64,000 nt of DNA from Virgisporangium ochraceum (GCF_016863655.1 NZ_BOPH01000068.1:1-64000); one strand, 5' to 3'. Shown: positions 38,780 through 48,180, numbered from the stretch's first letter. The notes: generated by a model not told the origin, from the sequence alone. Numbers and translations: made by a program.

Positions 38780-38793
38780 CTGACACGTTTCAA
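38780..38793. promoter_or_regulatory. LacI-type operator O1 (CTGACACGTTTCAA)
   Basis: One of five copies of a near-palindrome with consensus TTGAMACGTTTCAA in the island. It lies 16 bases upstream of the GH78 start, just before its ribosome site, and 43 bp (four helical turns) from O2, so looping or cooperative binding of one LacI tetramer is possible. The likely ligand is the LacI protein encoded at 52401-53402. Confidence 0.8.
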
Positions 38794-38822
38794 TCTCGCG
38801 TCGAATGAGCTTACTGAAGCGG

Positions 38823-38836
38823 TTGACACGTTTCAA
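38823..38836. promoter_or_regulatory. LacI-type operator O2 (TTGACACGTTTCAA) over divergent promoters
   Basis: The first six bases form a consensus minus-35 (TTGACA) for the plus-strand operon. A CAGGAT minus-10 follows after 17 bases, placing the transcript start at or next to GTG 38858 (leaderless). On the minus strand the same site gives TTGAAA, followed after 17 bases by TAAGCT as a minus-10 for the GH78 gene. A bound repressor would block both promoters. Confidence 0.8.
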
Positions 38837-38857
38837 ACACGACCTCAGGATGGACCC

Positions 38858-40105
38858 GTGAGCAACCCCACACAGCCACCCGCCACCGTGGCTCTGGTCG
38901 GCACCCTCGACACCAAGGGCGCCGAGTACCAGTGGGTGGCAGAGAAACTTCGCGAGCACGGCGTCGCCGTCACGATCGTCGACACAGGGGTGAATCCCGG
39001 CACGGTGGAGGCCACCGTGACCGCGGAGGAGGTCGCCACCGCCGCCGGCACCTCGCTCGACGCGCTGCGGTCGGGCAACGACCGCGGCGCGGCCGTCACC
39101 GCGATGGGCGAGGGCGCGGCCGCGGTGCTCACCCGTCTGCACGCCGCCGGCGCCCTCGACGGTGTGCTCGCGCTCGGCGGCAGCGGCGGCTCGTCGATCG
39201 CCGCGCGGGCGGTGCGCGACCTGCCGGTCGGCCTGCCCAAGCTGATCGTCTCCACGATGGCGTCGGGCGACGTGTCGCCGTACGTCGGCGCCAGCGACGT
39301 CAGCATCATGTACAGCGTCGTCGATGTGGCGGGCATCAACCAGGTGTCGCGCGCCGTCCTCGGCAACGCCGCGGCCGGCATCGCCGGTATGGCGCGGGCG
39401 TTCGCCGCGCGCCGGGCCGCGTCGGGCGCGGGCGACGACCGTCCGCTGGTCGCCGCGTCCATGTTCGGGGTGACCACGCCAGCGGTCGACGCGGCCCGCG
39501 CGCGTCTCGAGGAGCTGGGGTACGAGGTGCTGGTGTTCCACGCGACCGGCTCGGGCGGGCAGGCGCTGGAGGCCCTCGCCCGGTCGGGGATGCTCGCCGG
39601 CGTTCTCGACCTCACCACCACCGAACTCGCCGACGACCTCGTCGGCGGCGTGCTCACCGCCGGGCCGTCGCGGCTCACCGCGGCCGGTGCGGCGGGTGTG
39701 CCGCAGGTGGTGAGCCTCGGCGCGCTCGACATGGTGAACTTCGGCCCGCGCGACACCGTGCCGGAGCGCTTCGAGGGCCGGACCTTCTTCGTCCACAACC
39801 CGACCGTGACGCTCATGCGCACCACGGCGGAGGAGAACGCGGAACTCGGTCGTCGGCTCGGTACGAAGCTCGCCGCCGCCACCGGTCCCACCGCTCTGAT
39901 CGTGCCCCGCAAGGGTGTGTCGGCGCTCGACGCCGACGGCATGGCCTTCCGCGACGGGGCCGCCGACACCGCGCTGTTCGACGCCGTTCTGTCCGCAGTG
40001 GACGGTAGCGCCGTGACAGTGGTCGACGAGGACGCGCACATCAACGACAAGGACCTGGCCGTGCGGTCGGCGGACCTTCTCCACACACTGATGACGGGGG
40101 CCTGA
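38858..40105 (+). CDS. UPF0261 (Tm-1-like ATP-binding domain) protein
   Basis: A 415-residue protein of the UPF0261 family, related to the N-terminal part of the tomato Tm-1 virus-resistance protein, where this domain binds ATP. Family blocks visible: [99 protein letters not shown] and [14 protein letters not shown]. The biochemical role is unknown. Start: GTG 38858; promoter geometry suggests a leaderless transcript. The next gene (PF09370) starts 2 bp after the stop; plant Tm-1 fuses both domains in one chain, so the two proteins very likely act together. First gene of a five-gene LacI-controlled operon. Confidence 0.92.
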   Translation: MSNPTQPPATVALVGTLDTKGAEYQWVAEKLREHGVAVTIVDTGVNPGTVEATVTAEEVATAAGTSLDALRSGNDRGAAVTAMGEGAAAVLTRLHAAGALDGVLALGGSGGSSIAARAVRDLPVGLPKLIVSTMASGDVSPYVGASDVSIMYSVVDVAGINQVSRAVLGNAAAGIAGMARAFAARRAASGAGDDRPLVAASMFGVTTPAVDAARARLEELGYEVLVFHATGSGGQALEALARSGMLAGVLDLTTTELADDLVGGVLTAGPSRLTAAGAAGVPQVVSLGALDMVNFGPRDTVPERFEGRTFFVHNPTVTLMRTTAEENAELGRRLGTKLAAATGPTALIVPRKGVSALDADGMAFRDGAADTALFDAVLSAVDGSAVTVVDEDAHINDKDLAVRSADLLHTLMTGA

Positions 40106-40107
40106 GA

Positions 40108-40941
40108 ATGGACCGTTCGACGGCTCTGGAGCGGTTGCGGGCCACCGTTGCCGCCGGAAAGCCGGTGATCGGCGCGGGCGCCGGAACCGGGTTGTCGGCG
40201 AAGTCGGCGGAGCTGGGCGGCGTCGACCTCATCATCATCTACAACTCCGGCCGCTACCGGATGGCCGGCCGCGGCTCGCTCAGCGGCCTGCTCGCGTACG
40301 GCGACGCGAACCAGGTCGTGGTGGAGATGAGCCGCGAGGTGTTGCCGGTGGTGCGTGACACGCCGGTGCTCGCCGGCGTCAACGGCACCGACCCGTTCCG
40401 GCTCATGGGCCGGTTCCTCGACGAGCTCAAGACCATGGGCTTCACCGGTGTGCAGAACTTCCCGACGGTCGGCCTGTTCGACGGTGTCTTCCGCCAGAAC
40501 CTCGAAGAGACCGGCATGGGGTACGAGCTCGAGGTCGACATGGTGCGGCTGGCCCACGAGCGCGACCTGCTGACCGCGCCGTACGTCTTCGACGTGTCGT
40601 CCGCGGTGGCCATGACCGAGGCCGGCGCCGACGTGCTGGTGCCGCACCTGGGTCTCACGACGAGCGGCACGATCGGTGCGCAGACCGCGGTCACGCTGGA
40701 GGAGGCCGCCGCGCGGGTGCAGGAGATGCGCGACGCGGCGGTCGCGGTGAACCCGGACGTCATCGTGCTCTGCCACGGTGGTCCGATCGCCGAGCCCGAC
40801 GACGCCGCCTACGTGCTCGCCAACACCACCGGTGTGGTTGGGTTCTTCGGCGCGTCCTCGATGGAGCGGCTGCCCACCGAACGCGCCATCGCCGAGCAGG
40901 CCCGCCAGTTCAAGTCCATCCCACTGTCCAAAGGAGACTGA
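40108..40941 (+). CDS. PF09370 TIM-barrel protein (phosphoenolpyruvate hydrolase family name)
   Basis: A 277-residue TIM-barrel protein of the PF09370 family, related to phosphoenolpyruvate-utilising and isocitrate-lyase-like barrels. Conserved blocks: [77 protein letters not shown], and [18 protein letters not shown]. The reaction is not established; a retro-aldol or C-C hydrolase activity on a sugar-derived keto acid would fit the fold and the context. ATG 40108 starts 2 bp after the UPF0261 gene. Confidence 0.9.
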   Translation: MDRSTALERLRATVAAGKPVIGAGAGTGLSAKSAELGGVDLIIIYNSGRYRMAGRGSLSGLLAYGDANQVVVEMSREVLPVVRDTPVLAGVNGTDPFRLMGRFLDELKTMGFTGVQNFPTVGLFDGVFRQNLEETGMGYELEVDMVRLAHERDLLTAPYVFDVSSAVAMTEAGADVLVPHLGLTTSGTIGAQTAVTLEEAAARVQEMRDAAVAVNPDVIVLCHGGPIAEPDDAAYVLANTTGVVGFFGASSMERLPTERAIAEQARQFKSIPLSKGD

Positions 40942-40942
40942 C

Positions 40943-41368
40943 ATGAGCGAGTACGTGGGGCGCCGCCCCGACGAGGTACCGACCCGCGTCTTCGACTGGG
41001 GCACGATCAAGTGGCTGGTGACCCCGCACCTCGACAAGGGTGCCGGACTCACCACCGGTGAGGTCATCGTGTACCCGGGCCAGGGGCACGCGCCGCACGT
41101 GCACCCGAACGAGGAGGAGGTCATCTACGTGATCTCCGGTGAGGGCACGCAGACCGTCGGCGACGGCGCGGACCCGTTCCCCATCAAGGCCGGCGACGCC
41201 GTCTACATCCCGGCCAACACCGTCCACTCGACGTACAACACGACCTGGTCGCCGTTGCGGCTCATCGTCGTCTACACCCCGGGTGGCGCGGAGACCGGCC
41301 TCGACGGGCTGCCCGACGCGCGCATCCTCGAGCCCGGCGTGCAGCCGTCCTGGAAGCAGGACCGTTAG
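40943..41368 (+). CDS. Cupin domain protein
   Basis: A 141-residue single-domain cupin. The first metal-binding motif is GHAPHVHPNEEEVIYVISGEG (two His and a Glu in standard spacing) and the second is GDAVYIPANTVHSTYN. N-terminal residues VPTRVFDWGTIKWLVTPH resemble sugar-isomerase or oxygenase-type cupins. Likely an isomerase or epimerase acting on a sugar or sugar acid in the same pathway. Start: ATG 40943, with AAGGAG 7 bases upstream, just after the PF09370 stop. Its TAG overlaps the start of the next cupin by one base. Confidence 0.9.
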   Translation: MSEYVGRRPDEVPTRVFDWGTIKWLVTPHLDKGAGLTTGEVIVYPGQGHAPHVHPNEEEVIYVISGEGTQTVGDGADPFPIKAGDAVYIPANTVHSTYNTTWSPLRLIVVYTPGGAETGLDGLPDARILEPGVQPSWKQDR

Positions 41369-41766
41369 TGCCGGTGTTCCCACCCGGCCGCTGGATCAAC
41401 CCGTCGGACCGCCCGGGCTGGTGCGCTGTCGCCGGTGCCGGGCGGTTCGCGGTGCCCGTCCACGGTGGACGGTTCGAGCGGCACCACCACGACGACGACG
41501 AGATCTGGTTCATCTCCGCCGGCAAGGCGCGCATCCTCGTGGACGGCGGCGAGCGCTACGTGCAGGCCGGCGACATCGTGTTGACGCGCGCCGGCGACAC
41601 CCACGACGTGGTCGAGGTCTACGAGGCTCTGCACGGGTTCTTCGTGGAGACCGGGCTACCGGCCGGCGGCCGGGTCGGCCACCTGTACCGCGACCCCGCG
41701 GACGCCGCGGGCCATGACGTTCCACGCAGACCCGTACCGGAGGATTTCCCGTGCGCATCGCGGTGA
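41368..41766 (+). CDS. Second cupin domain protein
   Basis: A 132-residue cupin with FERHHHDDDEIWFISAGKARI as the first metal motif (two or three His and Glu) and GDIVLTRAGDTHDVVEV as the second. The charged run RHHHDDDE is typical of metal-binding cupins. GTG 41368 overlaps the upstream stop by one base, and the 3' end overlaps the epimerase gene by 16 bases, so translation is tightly coupled. The two cupins share little sequence beyond the motifs, so they probably catalyse different steps. Confidence 0.88.
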   Translation: MPVFPPGRWINPSDRPGWCAVAGAGRFAVPVHGGRFERHHHDDDEIWFISAGKARILVDGGERYVQAGDIVLTRAGDTHDVVEVYEALHGFFVETGLPAGGRVGHLYRDPADAAGHDVPRRPVPEDFPCASR

Positions 41767-42626
41767 CCGGCAGCTCCGGCAAGGTCGGACGGGCCACAGT
41801 GGACCGGCTGCGCGCCGACGGACACGACGTGCTCGGCCTGGACGTGACCGGTACCGCCGGCCCGGGCTTCACACGTGTCGACCTGGCCGACTACGGGCAG
41901 ACGCTCGACTCGGTGCTCGGCGTGACCGCCCGCCACACCGGGCTGGACGCGCTGGTGCACCTGGCGGCGATTCCGGTCAACGGGCTGGTGCCCGACGTGA
42001 CCACGTTCCACGCCAACCTGAGCGTGAGCTTCAACGTGTTCCACGCCTGTCTCCGGGCGGGGATCAGGCGGATCGTGCACGCGTCGAGCATCACCGCGGT
42101 CGGCTTCCCGTTCCACGAGCCGCCGGCGTACCTGCCGCTGGACGAGGACTGCCCACCGCGCGCGAACAACACCTACGGCCTCGTCAAGGTGCTCGAGGAG
42201 GCGATGGCGGCGCAGCTCGTCCGCTGGGACCCGGAGCTGTCGATCACGGGGCTGCGCATCACGAACGTCACGGGTCCGGGGGAGTACGGGCCCTTCGCGA
42301 CCCGCGGCCACGACCCGGCCTACCGGCGCGACCTGTTGTGGAGCTACGTCGACGCCCGCGACGTCGCCGCGGCGGTCGCCCTGGCGCTGGCCGCCGGCCG
42401 TCCCGGAGCGGTGTCCTACAACATCGGAGCCTCCGACACCGGGCTGTCCGTGCCGACCGCCGACCTGGTAGCCGGCGCCTTCCCGGACGTGCCGCTCCGC
42501 GGCGACCTCGCGGGCCACGAACCGGTCTTCGCGATCGGGAAGGCGGCCAGCGACCTCGGCTACCGGCCCGCGCACCTGTGGCGCGACGAGCTTCACTCGA
42601 CGGACAGGGTCACTCCGAACTCGTAG
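41751..42626 (+). CDS. NAD(P)-dependent sugar epimerase/dehydrogenase (extended SDR)
   Basis: A 291-residue extended SDR. The cofactor motif is VTGSSGKVGRATV (GxxGxxG, residues 5-15), followed by DALVHLAAIP, HASSITAVG with the catalytic Ser, and NTYGLVKVLEE with Tyr-x-x-x-Lys (about 143-147). Close relatives act as uronate dehydrogenases or UDP-sugar epimerases; a uronate dehydrogenase-like step would fit an oxidative sugar route. Start: GTG 41751, overlapping the cupin gene by 16 bases. Last gene of the operon; its 3' end overlaps the convergent GH2 gene by 34 bases. Confidence 0.9.
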   Translation: MRIAVTGSSGKVGRATVDRLRADGHDVLGLDVTGTAGPGFTRVDLADYGQTLDSVLGVTARHTGLDALVHLAAIPVNGLVPDVTTFHANLSVSFNVFHACLRAGIRRIVHASSITAVGFPFHEPPAYLPLDEDCPPRANNTYGLVKVLEEAMAAQLVRWDPELSITGLRITNVTGPGEYGPFATRGHDPAYRRDLLWSYVDARDVAAAVALALAAGRPGAVSYNIGASDTGLSVPTADLVAGAFPDVPLRGDLAGHEPVFAIGKAASDLGYRPAHLWRDELHSTDRVTPNS

Positions 42627-45451
42627 GGCTTCACCGGGATGCGGTAGCGGTCGGGCAGCGCGGGTCCGCATGAGGCGCTGCCGAGGCCCTGCTGCAGGTG
42701 GTCGACGTTGAGCCACACCGTCTCCGACGGGCGGAGGTCCTGCGGGTGGACGGCCCGGTCGAGGTCCTCGGTGGTCCAGCGGCGCACCGTGAACGCGAAG
42801 TGCGGGTCTCCGGTGACGCGCAGCCTCGGCACGCCGGCACCCAGCAGACGCAGCCACCGGGTCTCGACGTGGTTGCCGTTCTCCTGGGGCACCGGGTACG
42901 GGGTCTGCAGCGCGTCGACCTCGGCGCGGAAGCGGCCGACCCGGGCGGCGGTGAAGCTGTCCACATAGGACTCGTGCGGGCCGCGGCCGAACCACTCCGC
43001 CGCCCCGATCGCGGCCGGCAGGCCGAAGCGCAGGCCGAGCCGGGGAGGGGTCACCGAGTGGTGCCCGATCGGGGTGCCGTCCCAGATGCCGACCGGCTCG
43101 ACGCGCACGCGCAGGTGTACCGAGCGGTCGTCGACGGGGGCCCAGCGGTACTCGGCCGTCAGCGCCAGCGTCTGGGTCGCGGGTCCACTGTGGACACGGA
43201 CCACGACGGTGCCGTCGTCCTCGGTGCGTACCTCGTCGGTGCGGTGCAGGAACCGGTCCATCCCGACCGCACGCCACGCCCGCGACAGCTCGTTGAGGCC
43301 GCCGTGGCCGTGGTCGTTCTCGATCGGCGCCCGCCAGACGTCCAGCCACGGGCCGGAGATCGCAAGGTCGCCGAGGCCGAGCAGCCGACCGGTCGCCGGG
43401 TCGATCCGGGCGGACAGGGCCGAGCCGTTCGCGCGCCGTGACGGTGGCCGGAAGACGGCCAGCATTCCCTGGCCCCACGCCACCTCGTGACCGGCCGCCG
43501 CCCAGGACGTGTCGGCCGCGAGCACGGCCCGCACCGACAACCACCGCTCGCCCGTTCCCGGTGCCGCCGCCAGGGCCGCCTCCGGAACGGCCACCGACGC
43601 CGACCCGCGCGCGGGCACGTCGGGAACCGCGAGCTCGCCCGAGGCGACGGGCGTCCCGTCGTCGGCCACCGTCCACAGGAGACGGAGGTGCGCCAGGTCG
43701 CTGACGTCGTACCGGTTGCGCAGCGTGATGCCGCTGGGCTTGACGTCGACGAGCACCGGCTCGATCACCTTGGCGTACTCGATCAGGCCCGGCGACGGGG
43801 TGCGGTCGGCGAACACCAGCCCGTCGAGGCAGAAGCGGTCGCCGTTGGGCTTCACGTCGATGTCGCCGCCGTGCCGCAGGTACGGCACGCCGTCGGCGTC
43901 GGTGCCCCACAGGCCGTGGTCGATCCACTCCCACACGAACGCGCCGCAGAACCGGTCGGATCCCTCCAGGATCTTCTGGTAGTCGGCGAGCGACCCGGGC
44001 CCGTTGCCCATGGCGTGGCCGTACTCGCACAGCAGATGCGGCAGGGTGCGGCTGCGGGCGGCGTCGTCGGCGGAGACACCCTCGGGCGCGGGCTCGGCCC
44101 GTTGCCCGATCGCCGACAGCTCGTCGAGCGACGGGTACATCACGCTGTGGAAGTCGGAGTGCCGGTAGCTGCGGTCGCGCTCGTAGTGGATCGGCCGCGA
44201 CGGGTCGCGGTCGCGGATCCACTCCTCCATGTCGGCGAACGCCGCGCCCGCGTCGCTCTCGTTGCCGAGCGACCAGATGATGACGCTCGGGTGGTTCTTG
44301 TCGCGCTCGACCATCCGCCGCGCGCGGTCGAGGAGCGCGTCGCGCCAGGCGGGGTCGGCGGGCGGGTTGCCCTTCCAGCCCGAGTAGGCGAACCCGTGCG
44401 TCTCGATGTCGCACTCGTCGACGACCCACAGCCCGTACTCGTCGCACAGGCGCAGGAACTCGGGGTGCGGGGGATAGTGGCTGGTGCGGACGGCGTTGAT
44501 GTTGTGCCGCTTCATCAGCAGCACGTCGCGCCGCATGGTCTCCAGATCGAGCGCCCGGCCGCGGTGCGGGTCGTGCTCGTGCCGGTTCACGCCGCGCATG
44601 AGGACGGGCCGCCCGTTGACGAGCAGCCGTCCGTCGACAATGGACACCGTGCGGAACCCGATCGCCAGATCGACCCGCTCACCGCCGGCGACCAGCGTGC
44701 CCCGGTACAACGTCGGCGACTCGGCGCTCCACGGCTCGACGCCCTCCACGGAGACCTCGGTGCCGGTGTCGAACCGCAGGGACAGCGACGGGATCTCCAC
44801 GACCCCCGGCCGGTCGGCGTCGACCCGCAGCGTGCCCACGCCGTCGGCGAATCCGGCGTGCACGAACACGTCGTCGACGCTCCCCGCCGGCCGGGCCAGC
44901 AGTTCGACGTCGCGGAAGATGCCGGGCAGCCACCACATGTCCTGGTCTTCCAGGTAGCTGCCGGACGACCACCGGTGCACCCGCACGGCGAGCACGTTGT
45001 CACGCGGGTGCAGCAGCCCGGTCACCTCGAACTCGAACGGAAGCCGGCTGCCCTTCGAGTGACCGAGTTCCGTGCCGTTGAGCCACACCTTGGCGCACGA
45101 GTCGACGCCCTGGAACCGCAGCACCGTCACGGTGTCGGGCCAGTGCGGGGGCAGGTCGAACCGCAACCGGTAGTCGCCGGTGGGGTTGTCGTTCGGCACG
45201 TGCGGCGGGTCGAGCGGGAACGGGTAGGCGGTGTTGGTGTACCAGGGTTCGCCGTGGCCCTCCAGCACCCAGTGCGCCGGAACCCGGATGGTGTCCCAGT
45301 CGTCGAAGGGGCCGTCGGCACCGTCGGCCGTCGGCGACAGCCGGAACCTCCACCGCCCGTTGAGGCTCAGGCGCGGGGCGTCCGTGCGCAGGTCGGCCCG
45401 CGGCGCGCGGCGCCCTTCGCCGGGCGCGGTGCTGTCTACATAGGACGTCAT
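42593..45451 (-). CDS. GH2 beta-galactosidase (LacZ type)
   Basis: A 952-residue cytoplasmic beta-galactosidase. The domain order is sugar-binding jelly roll (RLSLNGRWRFRLSP), Ig-like domain, TIM barrel (RGVNRHEHDPHRGRAL, VDECDIETHGF, IIWSLGNESDAG with the acid/base Glu at about 396, FVWEWIDHGLW with the nucleophile Glu at about 507), then the LacZ small-chain C-terminal domain (WFGRGPHESYVDS, PQENGNHVETRW). No signal peptide, so it acts on imported galactosides. Start: ATG 45451, overlapping the aldo/keto reductase stop (ATGA). Last gene of a five-gene operon that begins with the sugar-binding lipoprotein, under operator O3. Confidence 0.93.
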   Translation of the reverse strand: MTSYVDSTAPGEGRRAPRADLRTDAPRLSLNGRWRFRLSPTADGADGPFDDWDTIRVPAHWVLEGHGEPWYTNTAYPFPLDPPHVPNDNPTGDYRLRFDLPPHWPDTVTVLRFQGVDSCAKVWLNGTELGHSKGSRLPFEFEVTGLLHPRDNVLAVRVHRWSSGSYLEDQDMWWLPGIFRDVELLARPAGSVDDVFVHAGFADGVGTLRVDADRPGVVEIPSLSLRFDTGTEVSVEGVEPWSAESPTLYRGTLVAGGERVDLAIGFRTVSIVDGRLLVNGRPVLMRGVNRHEHDPHRGRALDLETMRRDVLLMKRHNINAVRTSHYPPHPEFLRLCDEYGLWVVDECDIETHGFAYSGWKGNPPADPAWRDALLDRARRMVERDKNHPSVIIWSLGNESDAGAAFADMEEWIRDRDPSRPIHYERDRSYRHSDFHSVMYPSLDELSAIGQRAEPAPEGVSADDAARSRTLPHLLCEYGHAMGNGPGSLADYQKILEGSDRFCGAFVWEWIDHGLWGTDADGVPYLRHGGDIDVKPNGDRFCLDGLVFADRTPSPGLIEYAKVIEPVLVDVKPSGITLRNRYDVSDLAHLRLLWTVADDGTPVASGELAVPDVPARGSASVAVPEAALAAAPGTGERWLSVRAVLAADTSWAAAGHEVAWGQGMLAVFRPPSRRANGSALSARIDPATGRLLGLGDLAISGPWLDVWRAPIENDHGHGGLNELSRAWRAVGMDRFLHRTDEVRTEDDGTVVVRVHSGPATQTLALTAEYRWAPVDDRSVHLRVRVEPVGIWDGTPIGHHSVTPPRLGLRFGLPAAIGAAEWFGRGPHESYVDSFTAARVGRFRAEVDALQTPYPVPQENGNHVETRWLRLLGAGVPRLRVTGDPHFAFTVRRWTTEDLDRAVHPQDLRPSETVWLNVDHLQQGLGSASCGPALPDRYRIPVKPYEFGVTLSVE

Positions 45452-46311
45452 GAGGACGCCGCCGGGGGTGTGCCGAGAGCCGCCAGTGCCTCCAGGAGGC
45501 CGGCCGGCACCGGCCGGGCGGCCAGCGCCTCGGTCGCCGCCACCTGTGCCGCGTCGGACACACCGACCACGGTTGAGTCGACCACCGGAGCGGTCAGCGA
45601 GAAGTGCAGCGCGGCCGCCGGCAACGGCGTCTCCCACTCGCGGCACACGGCGGCGAGCCGGTCGACGAACGCCAGCACCTCCCGTGGCGCCGGCCGGTAG
45701 GCGTACTGTCCGGCCCGCCGCGGCGACCCGGCGAGGATGCCGCCGCCGAACGGCGCGGCGTTGAACACCGTCATGCCGCGCTCCCGGGCCGCCGCGATGA
45801 GCGCCTCGGCGCTGCGGTCGACCAGGGTGTACCGGTTGTGGGTCAGCACCGCGTCGAACATGTCGCTGCGGATGTACCCCTCGACGAGCGCCGGGTCGCC
45901 GGCGGCGATGCCGATCGCGCCGACGAGGCCCTGCTCGCGGAGCGCGACCAGGGCTGGCACAGCGGTGCGCAGTCCCTCGGCCACCGTCATGCCGTACGGG
46001 TCGTGCAGGTGGTACAGGGGAAGGCGGTCGACGCCGAGCCGGGCCAGCGTCTCCTCGAAGGAGCGCCGCACGCGGTCACCATCGAAGACCCCCGTGACCG
46101 GGTCGGCGTCCGCCTTGGAGAACACCGTGGGCGACGCGCCCGTCTCCCGGAGCGCCTCGCCCAACAGGGACTCGCTCCGGCCCTCCGCGTAGTTGTTCGA
46201 CGTGTCGATCTGGCCGCTGGCCGAGCGCACCAGCGCGTGGGCCAGGTCCCGCGCACCGTCGGCGCGCTGGCCGAGCCGTGACGCGCCGAGGGTGAGCTTA
46301 CGGGGGTTCAT
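45448..46311 (-). CDS. Aldo/keto reductase
   Basis: A 287-residue TIM-barrel oxidoreductase, NADPH-dependent. Visible motifs: IDTSNNYAEGRSESLLGEAL (catalytic Asp and Tyr), VFSKADADP with the catalytic Lys, LYHLHDP with the catalytic His, GIAAGDPALVEG, and a C-terminal AAALHFSLTAPVVDSTVVGV. It resembles L-fucose or D-arabinose/galactose dehydrogenase-type AKRs, which oxidise an aldose to a lactone; an analogous oxidation would supply the SMP-30 lactonase of this island. Start: ATG 46311, overlapping the permease stop (ATGA). The N-terminus is slightly short of the usual family start. Confidence 0.88.
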   Translation of the reverse strand: MNPRKLTLGASRLGQRADGARDLAHALVRSASGQIDTSNNYAEGRSESLLGEALRETGASPTVFSKADADPVTGVFDGDRVRRSFEETLARLGVDRLPLYHLHDPYGMTVAEGLRTAVPALVALREQGLVGAIGIAAGDPALVEGYIRSDMFDAVLTHNRYTLVDRSAEALIAAARERGMTVFNAAPFGGGILAGSPRRAGQYAYRPAPREVLAFVDRLAAVCREWETPLPAAALHFSLTAPVVDSTVVGVSDAAQVAATEALAARPVPAGLLEALAALGTPPAASS

Positions 46312-47210
46312 CCCTTGAGCGATCCGTTCGCGAGGCCGGTCATGATCTGCTTGTTCAGGAACAGGTACAGGACGAGGATGCCGGCCAGGTTGATGGTGAT
46401 CGCGGCGAACAGCGGCCCGTACCGCGTGGACCCGTACTCGTCGCTGAAGGCCAGCAGACCGACCTGCACGGTCTGCAGTTCGTCGTGGGTGGTGAACGTC
46501 AATGCGATGAGGAGATCGTTCCACACACTGAAGAACTCCACGAGTGCCAGCGTGACGATCGCGTTCTTCATCATCGGCACGCCGATGCGCCAGAACGTGG
46601 TGAGCAGGCTCGCCCCGTCGATCGCGGCGGACTCGAAGATGGCACGGGGGATGGCCCGGAAGTACGCGGTCATGAGGAACACGGTGAGCGGCAGGCCCAT
46701 CACCGTGTAGGTGAGGATCAGCGGGAACAGCGTGTTGGTGAGCCCGACCTTGAAGTAGACGATGAACAGCGGCACCAGGATCATCTGACCGGGGATCATG
46801 ATGCCGGCGATGAACGTCAGCAGCACGGTGTGGCGGCCCTTCCACACCATGACCTCCAGGGCGAACGCCGCCGCCACGCCCAGGATCAGCATGAGCAGCA
46901 CCGACGGCACCGTCACCAGCACGCTGTTGAGGAGGTTGCGGGCGAGGCCGCCGGTGTTCCACGCCTCGGCGTAGTTGTCGAAGCCGAAGCTCTCCGGCAG
47001 CGCCCAGGTGGGCTTGGAGAAGAACTCGTTCTGGGTCTTGAACGAGCCCATGACGAGCCAGAACATCGGGTACAGCTCGATCGCGACGAGCAGCGTCACG
47101 GCCGTGGTCACCCACACACGCCGCCACATCCGGCGGGCGTTGGCGCGGGGCCGGCGCGGGGGCGCCGCCCGGGTGCCGGCGGCGGGAGCGGTCATCGTCT
47201 GCAGCGCCAT
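46308..47210 (-). CDS. ABC sugar importer permease (MalG type)
   Basis: A 300-residue inner-membrane permease with six helices and the cytoplasmic EAA loop AIFESAAIDGASLLTTFWRIGVPMMKNAI (about residues 190-220), which contacts the ATPase. N-terminal Arg/Pro-rich tail before the first helix (WVTTAVTLLVAIELYPMFWL). Class CUT1 carbohydrate importers use such a pair plus a separate ATPase. No ATPase gene is present in this operon, so a shared MsiK-type ATPase encoded elsewhere, as is usual in actinobacteria, is expected. Start: ATG 47210; starts 5 bp after the MalF-type gene. Confidence 0.92.
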   Translation of the reverse strand: MALQTMTAPAAGTRAAPPRRPRANARRMWRRVWVTTAVTLLVAIELYPMFWLVMGSFKTQNEFFSKPTWALPESFGFDNYAEAWNTGGLARNLLNSVLVTVPSVLLMLILGVAAAFALEVMVWKGRHTVLLTFIAGIMIPGQMILVPLFIVYFKVGLTNTLFPLILTYTVMGLPLTVFLMTAYFRAIPRAIFESAAIDGASLLTTFWRIGVPMMKNAIVTLALVEFFSVWNDLLIALTFTTHDELQTVQVGLLAFSDEYGSTRYGPLFAAITINLAGILVLYLFLNKQIMTGLANGSLKG

Positions 47211-47215
47211 CGCCG

Positions 47216-48100
47216 TCAGCTCCTCGTGATGTCGCGGCGGGCCGACCGGAACACGGCGAGCGTCACCAGCAGACACATGATGGTGAGCACGAGCGCGATC
47301 GTGCTGCCGTAGCCGTAGTCGGAGTAGTTGAACACGGTGCGGTACATCTGCAGGGTCAGCGGCGTGGTCTCCGACCCCGGTCCGCCGTCGTTGAGCGCCA
47401 GCAGGGTGTCGAAGACCTTCAGCGTGTTGTTCGCGCTGAAGATGGCGGCCGACAGCAGCACCGGGAGCGACAGCGGCAGGACGATGTGCCGGACCAGCCG
47501 CCAGCCGGTGGCACCCTCGACCCGGGCCGACTCCAGCACCTCCTCGGGGATGTCGAGGAGACCGGCGTAGAGCAGCACCGCGAAGAAGCCCATCGACCGC
47601 CACAGCTCCATGAGGATGGCGACGACGAACGTGCCGTTGCCGGTGGCGAACCAGTCCACACCGGACAGCCCGAGCGCCTCGAGGCTCGCGTTCACCGGCC
47701 CCTGGTTGTCACCGACCGCGAAGAAGCTCTTGAACAGCAGGCCGACGGCGACCGTCGGCAGCACGGCCGGGAAGAAGACGATCGTGCGGACGAACGTGGA
47801 CCCGCGCCGGAGGACGAACACGTACAGCAGGGCCAGGCCGTAGCCGAGCAGCAGCTGGCCGATGGTGAGCACCACCGCGTACCTGACGGTGAACCACATC
47901 GCCTGCCGCGACTGCGGGTCGTCGACGAACGTCGCGAAGTTGTCGAAGCCGATGTACTCGTAGCCGGAGAGCGGGTTCCCGGTGAAGAACGTCAGGCCGA
48001 GCGACCACAGCACCGGCCCGAGCTTGATGGCGGTGTAGACGAGGAGGGCCGGCCCGAGCAGGAGCAGCACCGCCCGCTTGTCACCGAGGGCACGGTTCAC
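47216..48100 (-). CDS. ABC sugar importer permease (MalF type)
   Basis: A 294-residue permease with six membrane helices. Features are the N-terminal LLLLGPALLVYTAIKLGPVLWSL and the EAA loop EEVLESARVEGATGWRLVRHIVLPLSLPVL (about residues 185-215). Start: GTG 48100 with GGAGG 8 bases upstream. It follows the sugar-binding lipoprotein after an 80-bp gap containing a hairpin that may reduce read-through, so the binding protein would be made in excess. Confidence 0.92.
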   Translation of the reverse strand: MNRALGDKRAVLLLLGPALLVYTAIKLGPVLWSLGLTFFTGNPLSGYEYIGFDNFATFVDDPQSRQAMWFTVRYAVVLTIGQLLLGYGLALLYVFVLRRGSTFVRTIVFFPAVLPTVAVGLLFKSFFAVGDNQGPVNASLEALGLSGVDWFATGNGTFVVAILMELWRSMGFFAVLLYAGLLDIPEEVLESARVEGATGWRLVRHIVLPLSLPVLLSAAIFSANNTLKVFDTLLALNDGGPGSETTPLTLQMYRTVFNYSDYGYGSTIALVLTIMCLLVTLAVFRSARRDITRS

Positions 48101-48130
48101 GCCGTACCTCCTCCCGTGTGTCGGGACGAC

Positions 48131-48158
48131 GCGTGGCGGACCGACCGGCCCGCCACGC
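48131..48158 (-). terminator. Intra-operon hairpin between binding protein and permease genes
   Basis: GCGTGGCGG (48131-48139) pairs perfectly with CCGCCACGC (48150-48158) around a 10-nt loop. It lies in the 80-bp gap after the binding-protein stop. Such hairpins commonly cause partial termination or protect the upstream message, giving excess binding protein over permease. Confidence 0.65.
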
Positions 48159-48180
48159 CGTCACTTGTCGGAAGCACCCG

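Noticed and set aside
41619-44447. 942-aa open frame on the minus strand across the epimerase and GH2 genes
   Set aside because: It lies in a shifted frame of the GH2 gene, is extremely rich in Arg/Gly/Pro/Ala and shows no family motif; long shadow frames are expected at 70% GC.
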